Origin: JBDSSS01 sp039928615
GTDB lineage: Bacteria > Actinomycetota > Actinomycetes > Actinomycetales > Dermatophilaceae
DNA length: 27,291 bases
NCBI GenBank assembly: GCA_039928615.1
Contig: JBDSSS010000034.1
Span: forward strand, 1-27,291
Direction: 5' to 3'
Below the pieces are notes generated by a model. The model ran no database searches. It was given only the letters and a program-made list of their open reading frames with translations, and was not told the DNA's origin. Shown piece by piece: positions 6,972 to 13,885 of the stretch (positions within the stretch are counted from its first letter, which is position 1; each line of letters opens with the position of its first letter). A program made the position numbers and the translations under genes.

Positions 6972-8231
6972 ATGCGGCCGACGCCCGAGCAGTTCGAGGA
7001 GGCGTGGCCGCGCATCGTCCGAGCGCTCGCCGGTTTCACCGGCAGCCTCGACGACGCCGAGGAGTATGCCGCCGAGGCCGTCGCGCGCGCAGCCGCCCAC
7101 GACGGCCCGGTGGACTCCCTCGCCGCGTGGTGCACCACGGTCGCCAAGCGGGCCTGGGTCGACGACCACCGCCGTCGCGCGGTCGAGTCGCGGCTGGCCC
7201 CGGAGCTGGCCCGGCCGGTGGCCGCCGCGGCCGATCCCGACACCCACGTGGACAGCGACCCGATCATGTCCGACGACCTCGACGACCGCCTCGCCCTGCT
7301 CTTCGTCGCCTGTGACGAGGCGCTGCCCGCAGGCGGCCAGATGGTGCTGGCGCTCCGCGTCGTCTGCGGCCTGTCGATCCCCGAGGTTGCGGCCCACCTC
7401 GGCATCACCGAGACCGCGGCCGCAGCCCGGCTGACCCGGTCGAAGAAGACCCTGGCGCAGGCACGGGGCAGGTTCCGCATCCCCGACCGGTCCGAGCAGG
7501 AGCGCCGCCTGCCCGTCGTGCTCGACTGCGTCGCAGGGATGTTCACCGTCGCGCACCGGACCGTGCTGGACCCGGCGGACGCCCTCACGGACACCGCCCG
7601 GCAGGCCCTGTCGATCGCGGACGCGCTCGTCGCTGCCTACCCCGGCGACACGGAGGTGCGAGGTCTGCGCGCCGTGATCCGGCTGGGCCTCGCCCGGCGC
7701 CCTGCCCGGGTCGCCGATGACGGCACCGCGCTAGCCCTCGACGAGGTGGACCGGTCCCTCTGGGACGGACCACTGCTGCGCGCCGGCCTCACCGACGCCG
7801 CCGTCGCCGCAGCCGGGGACGGCCGGTTTGCCCTCGAGGCCGCGATCTCGGGCCTGCACTCCCACCCCGGCCGCTTCGCCGAGACCGACTGGGCGACGGT
7901 GGTGCTGCTCTACGGCGCGCTGGAGCAGCGGTGGCCGTCCCCGTCCGTGCGGGTCGCCCGGTTGGCCGCGAGGGCGCACGGTCTGCTCGCCGACCGCGAG
8001 CCGGTGACCGACCCGTCGCTGGTCGACGACCTCGCAGCGGTCGAGCGCGAGCTGACCGATCTCACCGGCCACCCAGCGGCATACGTCCGACGCGATGCCG
8101 TGCTCACCCTCGCCGACATCGAGTGGCGCACCGCCCGCCGTCACGCAGCGGCCGTCCGCTACCGCGAGCTCGCCGACCAGCTCACCGCGGAGCCGCTCCG
8201 ACGATTCTGCCTGCGGCGGGCCGGGAGCTGA
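6972..8231 (+). CDS. ECF42-type RNA polymerase sigma factor with C-terminal extension, module 1
   Basis: A 419-residue sigma-70-family factor. Region 2 lies at about residues 7-75 (DDAEEYAAEAVARAAAHD, then LAAWCTTVAKRAWVDDHRRR) and region 4 at about 105-165, with the helix-turn-helix in LSIPEVAAHLGITETAAAARLTRSKKTL. The remaining 250 residues are the helical, TPR-like extension that defines ECF42 factors and is reported as needed for their activity. No anti-sigma gene is adjacent, which fits the group. The start ATG 6972 is 10 nt after the DGPF gene. Region 2 diverges from the second factor in this window (see findings), so the two probably read different promoters. Its stop is 9 bp from the convergent DinB-like gene. 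Confidence 0.9.
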   Translation: MRPTPEQFEEAWPRIVRALAGFTGSLDDAEEYAAEAVARAAAHDGPVDSLAAWCTTVAKRAWVDDHRRRAVESRLAPELARPVAAAADPDTHVDSDPIMSDDLDDRLALLFVACDEALPAGGQMVLALRVVCGLSIPEVAAHLGITETAAAARLTRSKKTLAQARGRFRIPDRSEQERRLPVVLDCVAGMFTVAHRTVLDPADALTDTARQALSIADALVAAYPGDTEVRGLRAVIRLGLARRPARVADDGTALALDEVDRSLWDGPLLRAGLTDAAVAAAGDGRFALEAAISGLHSHPGRFAETDWATVVLLYGALEQRWPSPSVRVARLAARAHGLLADREPVTDPSLVDDLAAVERELTDLTGHPAAYVRRDAVLTLADIEWRTARRHAAAVRYRELADQLTAEPLRRFCLRRAGS

Positions 8232-8240
8232 GCCCCCACG

Positions 8241-8771
8241 TCACTCCCCCGTGCTGCCGTCGATCGCCTCGCGCAGCAGGTCGGCGTGCCCGTTGTGGCG
8301 CGCGTACTCCTCGACCATGTGGAGCACGATCCAGCGCAGGCTGAAGGCCTCGCCCTCGGTCCGGGAGCGGCCGACCGAGGGCTGGTCGAGACCGCCCTCG
8401 GCGAGCGCCTCGTCGATGTCGGTCCGAGCCCGCTCGACCGCCTCGTCCATCAGCGACCGCAGCCGCTCCGGGCTGTCTGCCGCCGCCGACGTCAGCTCCC
8501 AGTCGGGGTCGGCGTCCCAGTCCACCCCGTCCCACGGCTCGCCGAGCGCGCGCCCGTGCAGGACCGCGCCGAACCAGTGCGCCTCGTTGAGGGCCACGTG
8601 CTTGAGCAGGGCCCCGAGAGTCAGGGTCGACGGCGGGTGGGTCGTGTCCAGCTGGGCCGCGCTGAGCCCTTCGGACTTCTGCCGGAGGGTGTCGCGGTGG
8701 TAGTCGAGGAAGGCGAGCAGGGTGGTCGCCTCGTCGGCGGCGAGGGGCGGGTCGGTGCGGGTGACGGCCAT
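8241..8771 (-). CDS. DinB-like/DUF664 family protein
   Basis: A 176-residue protein of the DinB-like four-helix-bundle superfamily (DUF664 branch), often metal-binding and sometimes acting as bacillithiol/mycothiol-dependent transferases. The visible family pattern is ATTLLAFLDYHRDTLRQKSEGLS near the N-terminus, GALLKHVALNEAHWFGAVL with the first His, and SLRWIVLHMVEEYARHNGHADLLRE with the C-terminal His pair. These histidines would form the metal triad. The start is ATG 8771. It is convergent with the ECF42 gene and divergent from the LysE-type gene. The enzymatic role is unknown; in mycothiol-producing actinobacteria a thiol-transferase role is possible. Confidence 0.9.
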   Translation of the reverse strand: MAVTRTDPPLAADEATTLLAFLDYHRDTLRQKSEGLSAAQLDTTHPPSTLTLGALLKHVALNEAHWFGAVLHGRALGEPWDGVDWDADPDWELTSAAADSPERLRSLMDEAVERARTDIDEALAEGGLDQPSVGRSRTEGEAFSLRWIVLHMVEEYARHNGHADLLREAIDGSTGE

Positions 8772-8822
8772 GACCCGACGCTAGTGGTGACAGGCGACGC
8801 TCCGGGGTCTCACACTGGTCGC

Positions 8823-9449
8823 GTGCCGACATCGAGCCAGTGGGTCGCCTTCCTCGTCGCGTCGATCCTCTTCATCCAGGTCCCCGGGCCCAGCCTGCTC
8901 TTCACCATCGGCCGGGCCCTGACCGTCGGGCGCCGCGAGGCCCTCCACTCCGTCGTCGGCAACGCCCTCGGGGTCGCCACCCAGTGCCTGCTCGTCGCCG
9001 TCGGTCTCGGCGCCGTCGTCGCCGCGAGCGCCACCGCCTACACCGTCGTCAAGGTCGTCGGCGCGCTCTACGTCATCTGGCTCGGCGTGCAGGCGATCCG
9101 CAACCGGCACGAGGCGCGGGAGGCGCTCACCGCCCGGGTCGGCGGACGTCGCGGGCACGGCATCCGCATCGGTTTCGTGGTCGGGGTGACCAACCCCAAG
9201 ACGGTCCTCTTCTTCATCGCCTTCCTCCCCCAGTTCGTCCACACCGCGGCGGGACACGTCGGCCTCCAGATGGCCGTGCTCGGGCTCGTCTTCGGCGCGC
9301 TCGCGGTCTGCTCCGACAGCGTGTGGGCGCTGCTGGCCGCGTCGGCCCGGGACTGGTTCGCTCGCAAGCCGCAGCGGCTCGACACCCTCGGCGCCACTGG
9401 CGGTGCGATGATGGTCGGCCTCGGCGTCGTGCTGCTCGCGCGCGAGTAG
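8823..9449 (+). CDS. LysE/RhtB-family amino-acid exporter
   Basis: A 208-residue inner-membrane exporter of the LysE/RhtB family, which pumps out amino acids or related metabolites. Six hydrophobic segments are visible. Family marks are FIQVPGPSLLFTIGRALTVGRREAL near the N-terminus (the PGP motif), GNALGVATQCLLVAVGLG, VGALYVIWLGVQAIR, and the loop-and-helix FVVGVTNPKTVLFFIAFLPQF. The start is GTG 8823, 51 bp from the divergent DinB-like gene, so the two promoters share a short region. The exact substrate (homoserine lactone, threonine, leucine or other) cannot be told from sequence. Confidence 0.93.
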   Translation: MPTSSQWVAFLVASILFIQVPGPSLLFTIGRALTVGRREALHSVVGNALGVATQCLLVAVGLGAVVAASATAYTVVKVVGALYVIWLGVQAIRNRHEAREALTARVGGRRGHGIRIGFVVGVTNPKTVLFFIAFLPQFVHTAAGHVGLQMAVLGLVFGALAVCSDSVWALLAASARDWFARKPQRLDTLGATGGAMMVGLGVVLLARE

Positions 9450-9470
9450 GAGCCGAGTCGCCGGGTGGTC

Positions 9471-9614
9471 TCAGCCGAGCGACGCGCCCCCGCAGATGAC
9501 GATCGTCTGGCCGGTGACCATCGCGCCCGACGGCTCGAGCAGGAACCGGGTGAGGCCGGCGACCTCGTCCGGCTCGACGAGCCGCCCCAGCGGCGGGCTG
9601 ACCGGCGGGGTGGC
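9471..9614 (-). pseudogene. Short-chain dehydrogenase (SDR), C-terminal fragment only
   Basis: About 40-47 codons remain, encoding the end of a classical SDR: PLGRLVEPDEVAGLTRFLLE, then SGAMVTGQTIVICGGASLG and a TGA at 9471-9473. The Rossmann fold (TGxxxGxG), the catalytic Ser-Tyr-Lys and everything else N-terminal are missing. Upstream, the frame becomes non-SDR sequence at about 9594-9624, where it abuts the equally 5'-truncated DeoR remnant on the other strand. With no start and no active site it cannot be functional. It looks like the stump of one of two divergent genes whose 5' ends were removed by one deletion. Confidence 0.8.
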
Positions 9615-9623
9615 GGCCCGGCG

Positions 9624-10286
9624 GCGCAGGGCAAGCTCGCCCGCACCTACGGCGGCGTGATGAGTCTCGACCACCACCCCGAGGCCTCGCTTCGCCAGCG
9701 CCTCGGGGAGGCCCATGCCGCCAAGCGTGACATCGCCCGCTGGGCCGCCGCTCAGGTCGAGCCTGGCGAGACCATCCTGCTCGACGCCGGGTCCACGACG
9801 AGCGCCCTCGCCGACGCCCTCACCAAGGTCCCCGGCCTCACCGGACTCACCGTCGTCACCGCCGGGATCAGCGCGATGGGCACCCTCGGGGACGCCCAGG
9901 GCATCGAGGTCATTGCCCTCGAAGGACGCCTGCGACCCCTCAGCCAGGCCTTCGTCGGACCCCTGACCGAGGCCGCCGTCCAGCGGCTCTCGTTCGACCG
10001 CGCCTTCATGGGCGCCGACAGCGTCCACGCCGAGCACGGCATCTGCGAGGCCGACCTCGAGCAGACCCGGCTCAAGGAGCTGATGATGGGCCTTGCCCGA
10101 CGCACCTACGTGCTGGCCCACGGCGCCAAGCTCGGCCAGTCGCCCTTCCACGCCTAGGCGGTCATGCCCGCGCGGTGGACCCTCGTCACCGACGGCACTG
10201 CCGAGCCGGACCAGAAGCGCCAGTTCCGGGAGCACGGGGTGGACGTCGTCGTCGTGCCCGGCGCCACGGCCGCAGCGGCCGACTGA
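9624..10286 (+). pseudogene. DeoR-family regulator, 5'-truncated and with an internal stop
   Basis: Starting at AQGKLARTYGGV (9624), the frame encodes the sensor domain of a DeoR/GlpR-type sugar-phosphate-responsive repressor: EASLRQRLGEAHAAKRDIARW, ILLDAGSTTSALADAL, VIALEGRLRPLSQAFVGP, FDRAFMGADSVHAEHGI and VLAHGAKLGQSPFHA. The N-terminal helix-turn-helix is absent. A TAG at 10155-10157 interrupts the frame, but the family sequence continues directly after it (AVMPARWTLVTDGTAEPDQK, then FREHGVDVVVV) to TGA 10284-10286. The TAG most simply derives from the Trp codon TGG of a HAWA motif. Without DNA-binding domain and with the stop, this is a dead gene. Confidence 0.85.
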
Positions 10287-10303
10287 CTCCCAGCGTCACA
10301 CGC

Positions 10304-10559
10304 CCGCACGTTCCGTAGCCCGGGCAACCACAACAGCGGCAACCCGGCATACGACCGCACGTTTCGTAGCCCGGGCAACCAAAACTGCGGCGACCCGGGG
10401 CTGGGGCCGCACGTTTCGTAGCCCGGGCAACCAAGACAGCGGCAACCCGGCATACGACCGCACGTTCGGTAGCCCGGGCAACCAAAACAGCGGCGACCCG
10501 GGGCTGGGGCCGCACGTTCGGTAGCCCGGGCGCCGAAAGCAGGTATGCCGCTGGGCTGG
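10304..10559 (+). repeat. Tandem array of alternating 51/52-bp palindrome-bearing units
   Basis: Five units begin at 10304, 10355, 10407, 10458 and 10510, each opening with CCGCACGTT(T/C)(C/G)GTAGCCCGGGC. The first and third units (51 bp) end in GGCAACCCGGCATACGA; the second and fourth (52 bp) end in GGCGACCCGGGGCTGGGG. The real period is therefore a 103-bp dimer. The fifth unit diverges after GCCCGGGC and ends near GGTATGCCGCTGGGCTGG. Each unit contains the palindrome GCCCGGGC flanked by partly complementary arms (CCGCACGTTT and AAAACTGCGG), so it can fold into a REP-like hairpin. There are no spacers and no cas genes. The array fills the gap between the DeoR remnant and the hemerythrin-like gene. 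Confidence 0.9.
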
Positions 10560-10574
10560 CCGGGGCGGATCCGC

Positions 10575-11069
10575 TCAGCCTGAGCCGCCCAGGTCGATGT
10601 CGTAGGCCTCGTGGACGAGGTCACGGCCGCGCTGGCGGTGCAGGCGGAGCTGGGCGAGCAGGGCGGTCACCTCCGCGCGGAGGGCGGGGAGATCGCTGTC
10701 GACGTCGTCGTGCTCGAGCGCGGCCAGGAGCCCGTCCACCTGCGCACGGTGACGGGCGTGCTCTGTCACGAGCCGTTCGACGGGGGTGGCGAGCCGGGGC
10801 GAGTCGCGGCGCACGAGGGCATAGAGGCCCTGGTCGCCCTCGGTGATCTCGACGTGGTCGCGTAGGTCATGACCCAGCTCGGCGAGCGCCGTCTCTAGAC
10901 GCTCCGCCCAAGCCGCACCCTGGGCATCAGAGGCGAGCGCGTCGTCGACGGCGTGCAGCGACTCGGCGAGCTCCGCCCGGTGGGCACGCACCCGCGCGAG
11001 GTGGGCGGCGAGGTCGGCCGCGTCGGTGGGCAGGCCGGCCTCGGGCTCGCTGCTCGGCTGCTCGTCCAT
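10575..11069 (-). CDS. Hemerythrin-like (HHE) domain protein
   Basis: A 164-residue helical protein, probably of the hemerythrin/HHE cation-binding family, which carries a di-iron or similar metal site in a four-helix bundle. Candidate ligands are in LAELGHDLRDHVEITEGDQGLY (two His and one Glu), VERLVTEHARHRAQVDGLL (two His) and LLAQLRLHRQRGRDLVHEAYDID (two His and one Glu); the last block with its tail DLGG resembles actinobacterial HHE proteins. The ATG at 11069 has GGAGG five bases upstream. It follows the regulator gene at 11130 on the same strand. Roles in oxygen, NO or iron handling are typical of the family but not provable here. Confidence 0.65.
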   Translation of the reverse strand: MDEQPSSEPEAGLPTDAADLAAHLARVRAHRAELAESLHAVDDALASDAQGAAWAERLETALAELGHDLRDHVEITEGDQGLYALVRRDSPRLATPVERLVTEHARHRAQVDGLLAALEHDDVDSDLPALRAEVTALLAQLRLHRQRGRDLVHEAYDIDLGGSG

Positions 11070-11129
11070 CGCGACCTCCGTCCGCCCATCGTCCCGCGGT
11101 GCGGACCGGGCGTCCAGAGGTCGGGCGGC

Positions 11130-11390
11130 TCAGGCCAGCGAGAGGAAGAGCTTCTCCATGTCGGCGACGTCGAGGTCCTTGCCGTCGGGGTCGGTCAGGC
11201 ACTCGCGAAGCCCGGTCGCGATGACGGCGAAACCGGCTCGGTCGAGCGCCTTGGAGACGGCGGCGAGCTGGGTGACGATGTCCTTGCAGTCGCGGCCGTC
11301 CTGGATCATCCGGACGATGCCGCCGATCTGGCCCTGGGCACGGTTGAGTCGTCGGATGACCGACTGCATCTCGTTGACGTCGAGCTCCAC
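11130..11390 (-). CDS. CsoR/RcnR/CstR-family (DUF156) transcriptional repressor
   Basis: An 86-residue all-helical repressor of the DUF156 family. The opening VIRRLNRAQGQIGGIVRMIQ and DCKDIVTQLAAVSKALDRAGF are signature blocks. The sensing cysteines are Cys35 and Cys64, but the position four before Cys64, the His of copper-binding CsoR (Cys-His-Cys), is Gly60. This favours a persulphide-sensing CstR-like protein over a copper sensor. GTG 11390 is chosen over an upstream in-frame ATG at 11438 because AGGAGG lies at ideal spacing before it and the conserved domain begins there. A matching dyad operator lies about 50 bp upstream. Confidence 0.9.
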   Translation of the reverse strand: MELDVNEMQSVIRRLNRAQGQIGGIVRMIQDGRDCKDIVTQLAAVSKALDRAGFAVIATGLRECLTDPDGKDLDVADMEKLFLSLA

Positions 11391-11439
11391 GGGGTCCTCC
11401 TGGGTAAGTGGGTGGTCCGCGACACGCAGACGCTCCATG

Positions 11440-11455
11440 ATACCCCCGCCCGTAT
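11440..11455 (-). promoter_or_regulatory. Candidate CsoR/CstR-type operator
   Basis: The 16-bp element ATAC-CCCCGCCC-GTAT has inverted ATAC/GTAT ends around a G/C tract, the usual form of DUF156-family operators (compare the ATACCCC...GGGGTAT type of CstR). It lies about 50 bp upstream of the regulator's GTG and just after the YnfA gene end, which fits autoregulation. Confidence 0.5.
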
Positions 11456-11464
11456 GCTGGTGCG

Positions 11465-11800
11465 TCACCGGCTGCGCGGCACGAACATGATGACGGCCAT
11501 CCCCACGAGACACAACACCGCCCCCACCACGTCCCACCGGTCCGGCCGGAAGCCGTCGACGGCCATGCCCCAGGCGAGCGACCCGGCGACGAACACCCCA
11601 CCGTAGGCAGCGAGGATGCGCCCGAAGTGGGGATCGGGCTGGAGCGTCGCGACGAAACCGTAGAGCCCGAGGGCGATCACCCCGGCTCCGGCCCACACCC
11701 AGCCACGGTGCTCGCGGACGCCCTGCCAGACGAGCCACGCGCCGCCGATCTCGGCGAGAGCAGCGAGCACGAAGAGCAGGACCGAGCGCGCGACGGTCAC
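11465..11800 (-). CDS. YnfA/UPF0060 family membrane protein
   Basis: A 111-residue protein with four membrane helices of the YnfA (UPF0060) family, distantly like small multidrug-resistance transporters. Family marks are LLFVLAALAEIGGAWLVWQGVREHRGW near the start, ALGLYGFVATLQPDPHFGRILAAYGGVFVAGSLAWG in the middle, and VDGFRPDRWDVVGAVLCLVGMAVI at the end. The GTG start overlaps the stop of the methyltransferase gene as GTGA, so translation is probably coupled. The physiological substrate of the family is unclear. Confidence 0.93.
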   Translation of the reverse strand: MTVARSVLLFVLAALAEIGGAWLVWQGVREHRGWVWAGAGVIALGLYGFVATLQPDPHFGRILAAYGGVFVAGSLAWGMAVDGFRPDRWDVVGAVLCLVGMAVIMFVPRSR

Positions 11801-12414
11801 GTGCGGCGCAGCACGACGACCGTGTCGAGGGCGTCGCGGGTCCCCTCCGGGGTGTCGACCGGACGGGTGCGGACCTCCGAGGAGATCACGTCGACCGGCA
11901 GGCCGGCGACCCGCTCGAGCACCTCGTCGGGGTCGTAGAGCACGGCCCGGTCGCTCGGGCCCCCTTGGCCCTCAGTGAGATTGCGCCCTGCATGCCCGAT
12001 GACCAACACCTGGCCGCCCTCGCGCACGGCGTCGACCGCGTGCCGCAGGGCCTCTCGCATCTCGGCCTCGGGCAGCTGGAGGTAGGAGAAGAGCGCCACG
12101 TCGTATGCCGCTGGGCCGCCGGGCAGCGCCACCGTGGCGTCCGCGACCACCGGGGTCAGACGGGCGACGTCGTCCCCGAGGGCCCGCTCCGCCAGCTCAC
12201 GCATCCGGTCGACGGCGACCGGCGAGTAGTCGCAGCCAGTCACGGTCCAGCCGCGCCCGGCGAGCCAGATCGCGTTGCGCCCCTCGCCCGCGGCGATGTC
12301 GATCGCCGACCCGGGTGGCAGCGGACCGACGAGCTCCTCGACGAAGCGGTTGGGCGTCGCCGACCACACGAGGTCGTGGGCGGCATACCTCTCGTCCCAG
12401 TCGTGCGCGTCCAT
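11797..12414 (-). CDS. SAM-dependent methyltransferase (class I)
   Basis: A 205-residue class I methyltransferase. It opens with DWDERYAAHDLVWSATPNRFVEELV, then motif I AIDIAAGEGRNAIWLA (residues 37-52), the acidic residue of motif II in VTGCDYSPVAVDRM, and AYDVALFSYLQLPEAEM as motif IV. The 'WDERY...W...PN' opening is common in small methyltransferases of thiopurine/TehB-like type, but the substrate cannot be named. ATG 12414 is preferred over the upstream GTG 12423 because AAGGG sits eight bases before it. It is followed by YnfA with a 4-bp overlap. Confidence 0.88.
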   Translation of the reverse strand: MDAHDWDERYAAHDLVWSATPNRFVEELVGPLPPGSAIDIAAGEGRNAIWLAGRGWTVTGCDYSPVAVDRMRELAERALGDDVARLTPVVADATVALPGGPAAYDVALFSYLQLPEAEMREALRHAVDAVREGGQVLVIGHAGRNLTEGQGGPSDRAVLYDPDEVLERVAGLPVDVISSEVRTRPVDTPEGTRDALDTVVVLRRT

Positions 12415-12470
12415 GAGTGGCACCCTTCATCGAGGTCGGTCGGTCCTGACCCCATCATGCTCCCGCCAGG

Positions 12471-12869
12471 TCAGAGGTCACTGGCGGCCCGACGCTCGCC
12501 GTCACTGCGCAGGATGCAGAACTCGTTGCCCTCGGGATCGGCCATCACCCACCAGCCGCGACCGTCGTCGGTGCGACGGTCCTCGACGTCGCTCGCACCG
12601 AGCCCGAGGACCCGCGCACGCTCCTCGTCGCGGGTCGCGTCGACGGGACGGAGGTCGAGGTGGATCCGGTTGCGGCCCTGCTTCGCATCCGGCACCTCGA
12701 TGAAGAGCAGCCGGTGGGACTCGTCCGGCGAGAAGATCATGCACTCCTCGTGGCCGGCGAGGTTCGGGTCGGAGGCGTCCTCGTGGTAGCCGAGCAGGTC
12801 GGCCCACCAGACCGACTGGGCGTGGGCGTCGCGGGCGTTGATCGTGGTGTGCGAGAGAGCGAGGGCCAT
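12471..12869 (-). CDS. VOC-family (glyoxalase/bleomycin-resistance fold) protein
   Basis: A 132-residue VOC-superfamily protein with two beta-alpha-beta-beta-beta units. Visible marks are LSHTTINARDAHAQSVWWADLLGYHED (first unit), NRIHLDLRPVDATRDEERARVLGLGA (start of the second unit) and WWVMADPEGNEFCILR (the C-terminal DPEGNEF motif with the metal or substrate Glu). Such proteins bind or modify small hydrophobic molecules; the specific reaction is unknown. In-frame ATGs also occur at 12878 and 12881; ATG 12869 has GGCGGGC shortly upstream. The gene follows the alpha/beta hydrolase by about 26 bp on the same strand. Confidence 0.88.
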   Translation of the reverse strand: MALALSHTTINARDAHAQSVWWADLLGYHEDASDPNLAGHEECMIFSPDESHRLLFIEVPDAKQGRNRIHLDLRPVDATRDEERARVLGLGASDVEDRRTDDGRGWWVMADPEGNEFCILRSDGERRAASDL

Positions 12870-12895
12870 GCCCGCCATCATCGCCGCGCTACGCG

Positions 12896-13864
12896 CTACG
12901 CGCCGCGCGCCACGTCGTCGAGCCACGGCTCGAGGTGCTCGAGCACGACATCGGGCACCTCGAGCTGCGGCGTGTGGCCGACCCCGGGGAGGAAGACCGA
13001 GGTCCACGCCGGGTTGGCCTCCGCGGCCCGTCGGGCGGATCCGACGGGCACGAGGCGGTCCTGCTCGCCGTGCACGAGCAGGACGGGCGCGTCGATCGAG
13101 CGGATCTGGGCGGCATACCGCCGGCTGGCGCGCAGGACGCCGAGGAGCGACCGAGCCGCCCCGAGGTAGGCGCTCTCGAGGCCGGGCAGGGTCGAGCGGT
13201 ATGCCGTGAGCGTGACGTTCGCGTCGAAGACGGCGTCGTCCGAGCGGGTCGGGTCGGCGAAGCACAGGTCGGTGGTGCGCTGGACCCGCTCCCGCTCGGT
13301 GAAGCGGCGGTTGGTGCGGGTGATGAAGCGCTCCCCGACGAACGGGATGGAGTATGCGGCGAAGGCGACCGTGACCGAGCGGTCGGGTCGGTGGCCGGTG
13401 CTCGGCAGCGACGGGTCGACCAGGGCCAAACCGACCACGAGGTCGGGGCGGTCGGCGGCGAGCAGGAGCGAGATCATGCCGCCCATCGAGTTCCCGACGA
13501 GGACGGCCGGGCTCCCGACGACCTCCTCGACGAAGCGGGCGAGCAGGTCGGCGTTCGCCTGCACCGAGGTGGAGCGGCCGTCGGCGGGGGTGAGCCCGAA
13601 GCCGACGAGGTCGAGCGCGACGACGCGACGCGAGCGGGCGAGCTGCGGGCCCGTCTGCACCCAGTTGAGGTGCGAGCCGCCGAGGCCGTGCACGAGGACG
13701 ACCGGCGGCAGGTCCTCTGCTCCAGGGGACTCCGGTCCGCCGAAGTCGACCCAGTGGACCGGGCCCCCGAGGTCGGTGGTGCGGCTGCGCCCACCCCACG
13801 GGGAGGCGAGGTCGAGAGGTGCGGTGAGTGCCGAGTCGGAGGCGGCCGGGCGGGGCGACGTCAT
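12896..13864 (-). CDS. Alpha/beta-hydrolase fold enzyme
   Basis: A 322-residue alpha/beta hydrolase. The oxyanion loop is VVLVHGLGGSHLNW (residues 55-68), the nucleophile elbow is GNSMGG with Ser126, the acidic residue is probably in LLVHGEQDRLVP, and the catalytic His is in GVGHTPQLEVPDVV near the C-terminus. The cap region between them is Phe/Arg-rich (GERFITRTNRRFTERERVQR). There is no signal peptide, so it acts in the cytoplasm, as an esterase, lipase-like hydrolase or similar. ATG 13864 is preferred over GTG 13873. It lies 21 bp after the ECF42 sigma gene on the same strand and may be read from the same promoter. Confidence 0.92.
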   Translation of the reverse strand: MTSPRPAASDSALTAPLDLASPWGGRSRTTDLGGPVHWVDFGGPESPGAEDLPPVVLVHGLGGSHLNWVQTGPQLARSRRVVALDLVGFGLTPADGRSTSVQANADLLARFVEEVVGSPAVLVGNSMGGMISLLLAADRPDLVVGLALVDPSLPSTGHRPDRSVTVAFAAYSIPFVGERFITRTNRRFTERERVQRTTDLCFADPTRSDDAVFDANVTLTAYRSTLPGLESAYLGAARSLLGVLRASRRYAAQIRSIDAPVLLVHGEQDRLVPVGSARRAAEANPAWTSVFLPGVGHTPQLEVPDVVLEHLEPWLDDVARGA

Positions 13865-13885
13865 GAGCGGCACGTTACCGCCCGG

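Noticed and set aside
10304..10559. Possible CRISPR array
   Set aside because: The units are contiguous and alternate between two tail types; there are no unique spacers of constant length and no cas genes.
9471..10560. Insertion sequence or transposon responsible for the decay zone
   Set aside because: No transposase, terminal inverted repeats or target duplication is visible; a simple deletion explains the join.
10154..10624. Cys/Gly-rich repeat protein read from the minus strand of the array
   Set aside because: The open frames only reflect the lack of stops in GC-rich repeats. They have no good start or ribosome-binding site and overlap the hemerythrin-like gene in a different frame.
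11080..11106. GTCCGC...GCGGAC stem between the regulator and the hemerythrin-like gene
   Set aside because: It is a 6-bp stem with a 15-nt loop in very GC-rich DNA, which is expected by chance.
12414..13873. Matching GTGCC(A/G)CTCATG at the starts of the methyltransferase and hydrolase genes
   Set aside because: Only about 12 bp match and there is no symmetry or further similarity. It is probably coincidence and gives only alternative start codons.
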